Of a stretch of 64,000 nucleotides of DNA, positions 63,976 to 64,000 are shown in pieces. The DNA comes from Sulfurovum sp. (GTDB lineage Bacteria; Campylobacterota; Campylobacteria; Campylobacterales; Sulfurovaceae): the NCBI GenBank assembly GCA_027019175.1, contig JALUXB010000019.1, forward strand, positions 21,823 to 85,822. Direction: 5' to 3'. Numbering within the stretch: the stretch's first letter is position 1; every line of letters begins with the position of its first letter. The position numbers and the translations under genes are program-made. The notes beneath the pieces are model-generated. The model was not told where the DNA came from and ran no database searches. It saw nothing but the letters and a program-made list of their open reading frames with translations.

Positions 63976-64000
63976 TACACTAACCTCAGGTTCTGTTTGG
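63975..64000 (-). CDS. nuoB: Possible 3' end of nuoB (window edge)
   Basis: The minus strand reads KQNLRLV then TAA, sharing one base with the nuoC ATG, the same TAATG coupling seen elsewhere in the operon. Identity as nuoB rests on operon order only. Confidence 0.35.

Overview
The window is a chromosomal segment of a Campylobacterota (Epsilonproteobacteria) bacterium. Evidence: gene neighbourhoods known from Campylobacter and Helicobacter (murD-mraY-gpmI-fabG; gap-pgk-tpiA divergent from nadD-rsfS; argS-tatA-gmk-acidic protein; miaB-HP0268 family-nusA; rpmB next to a KchA-like K+ channel), a complex I operon without ordinary NuoE and NuoF, and an MqnP-type prenyltransferase of the futalosine route. 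Base composition is moderate, unlike the AT-rich host-associated genera, and there are two nuoG genes and a copper-type TonB receptor. A free-living, sulfur- or hydrogen-oxidising lineage such as Sulfurovum or a relative fits best, but the genus is an inference.

Layout. 1-9.1 kb: end of ppk, gamma-carbonic anhydrase-like protein, EI24 membrane protein, a DEDDh exonuclease, trpF, rpe, rpmB, K+ channel, argJ, a YdcH-like protein and a frameshifted dbpA. 9.1-12.2 kb: dedA, accA, fabF, acpP on the minus strand. 12.6-20.8 kb: a degenerate hybrid kinase, a TonB-dependent copper-type receptor with its own exbB-exbD-tonB, yegS and a two-component pair. 20.8-26.3 kb: fabG, TerB-like gene, gpmI, mraY, murD. 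26.3-35 kb: tRNA-Phe, a strongly expressed porin with an FNR-type box, rimO, tilS, a tyrosine recombinase, an acyltransferase, miaB, an HP0268-family nuclease gene and nusA. 35-46.9 kb: tpiA, pgk, gap, nadD, rsfS, argS, tatA, gmk, an acidic pseudo-receiver protein, tRNA-Arg, a uracil-DNA glycosylase-like gene, mqnP, pssA and miaA. 46.9-64 kb: a minus-strand complex I operon from nuoC to nuoN.

The most unusual biology is in three places. First, the complex I input end: nuoE and nuoF are replaced by an HP1264-like protein carrying a long Ala/Glu/Lys helix and a helix-hairpin-helix domain, and by a fusion of the NuoF iron-sulfur domain to a GltD-like flavoprotein in which one of the four cluster cysteines is missing. 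They are followed by two divergent NuoG paralogues with different iron-sulfur cluster sets. Second, a dispersed family of about 100-bp elements made of two facing hairpins (REP/MITE-like), in two stem-sequence subfamilies, seven copies in the window. They often lie beside degenerate 7-bp tandem arrays that run into reading frames and encode protein ends (EI24, exonuclease, murD, tilS, the recombinase). Third, dbpA is split by one extra G in a six-G run.

Much of the rest is housekeeping: fatty acid synthesis (accA, fabF, acpP, fabG), peptidoglycan precursors (mraY, murD), triose-phase glycolysis or gluconeogenesis, tRNA modification (miaA, miaB, tilS) and ribosome maturation (rimO, rsfS, dbpA, nusA).
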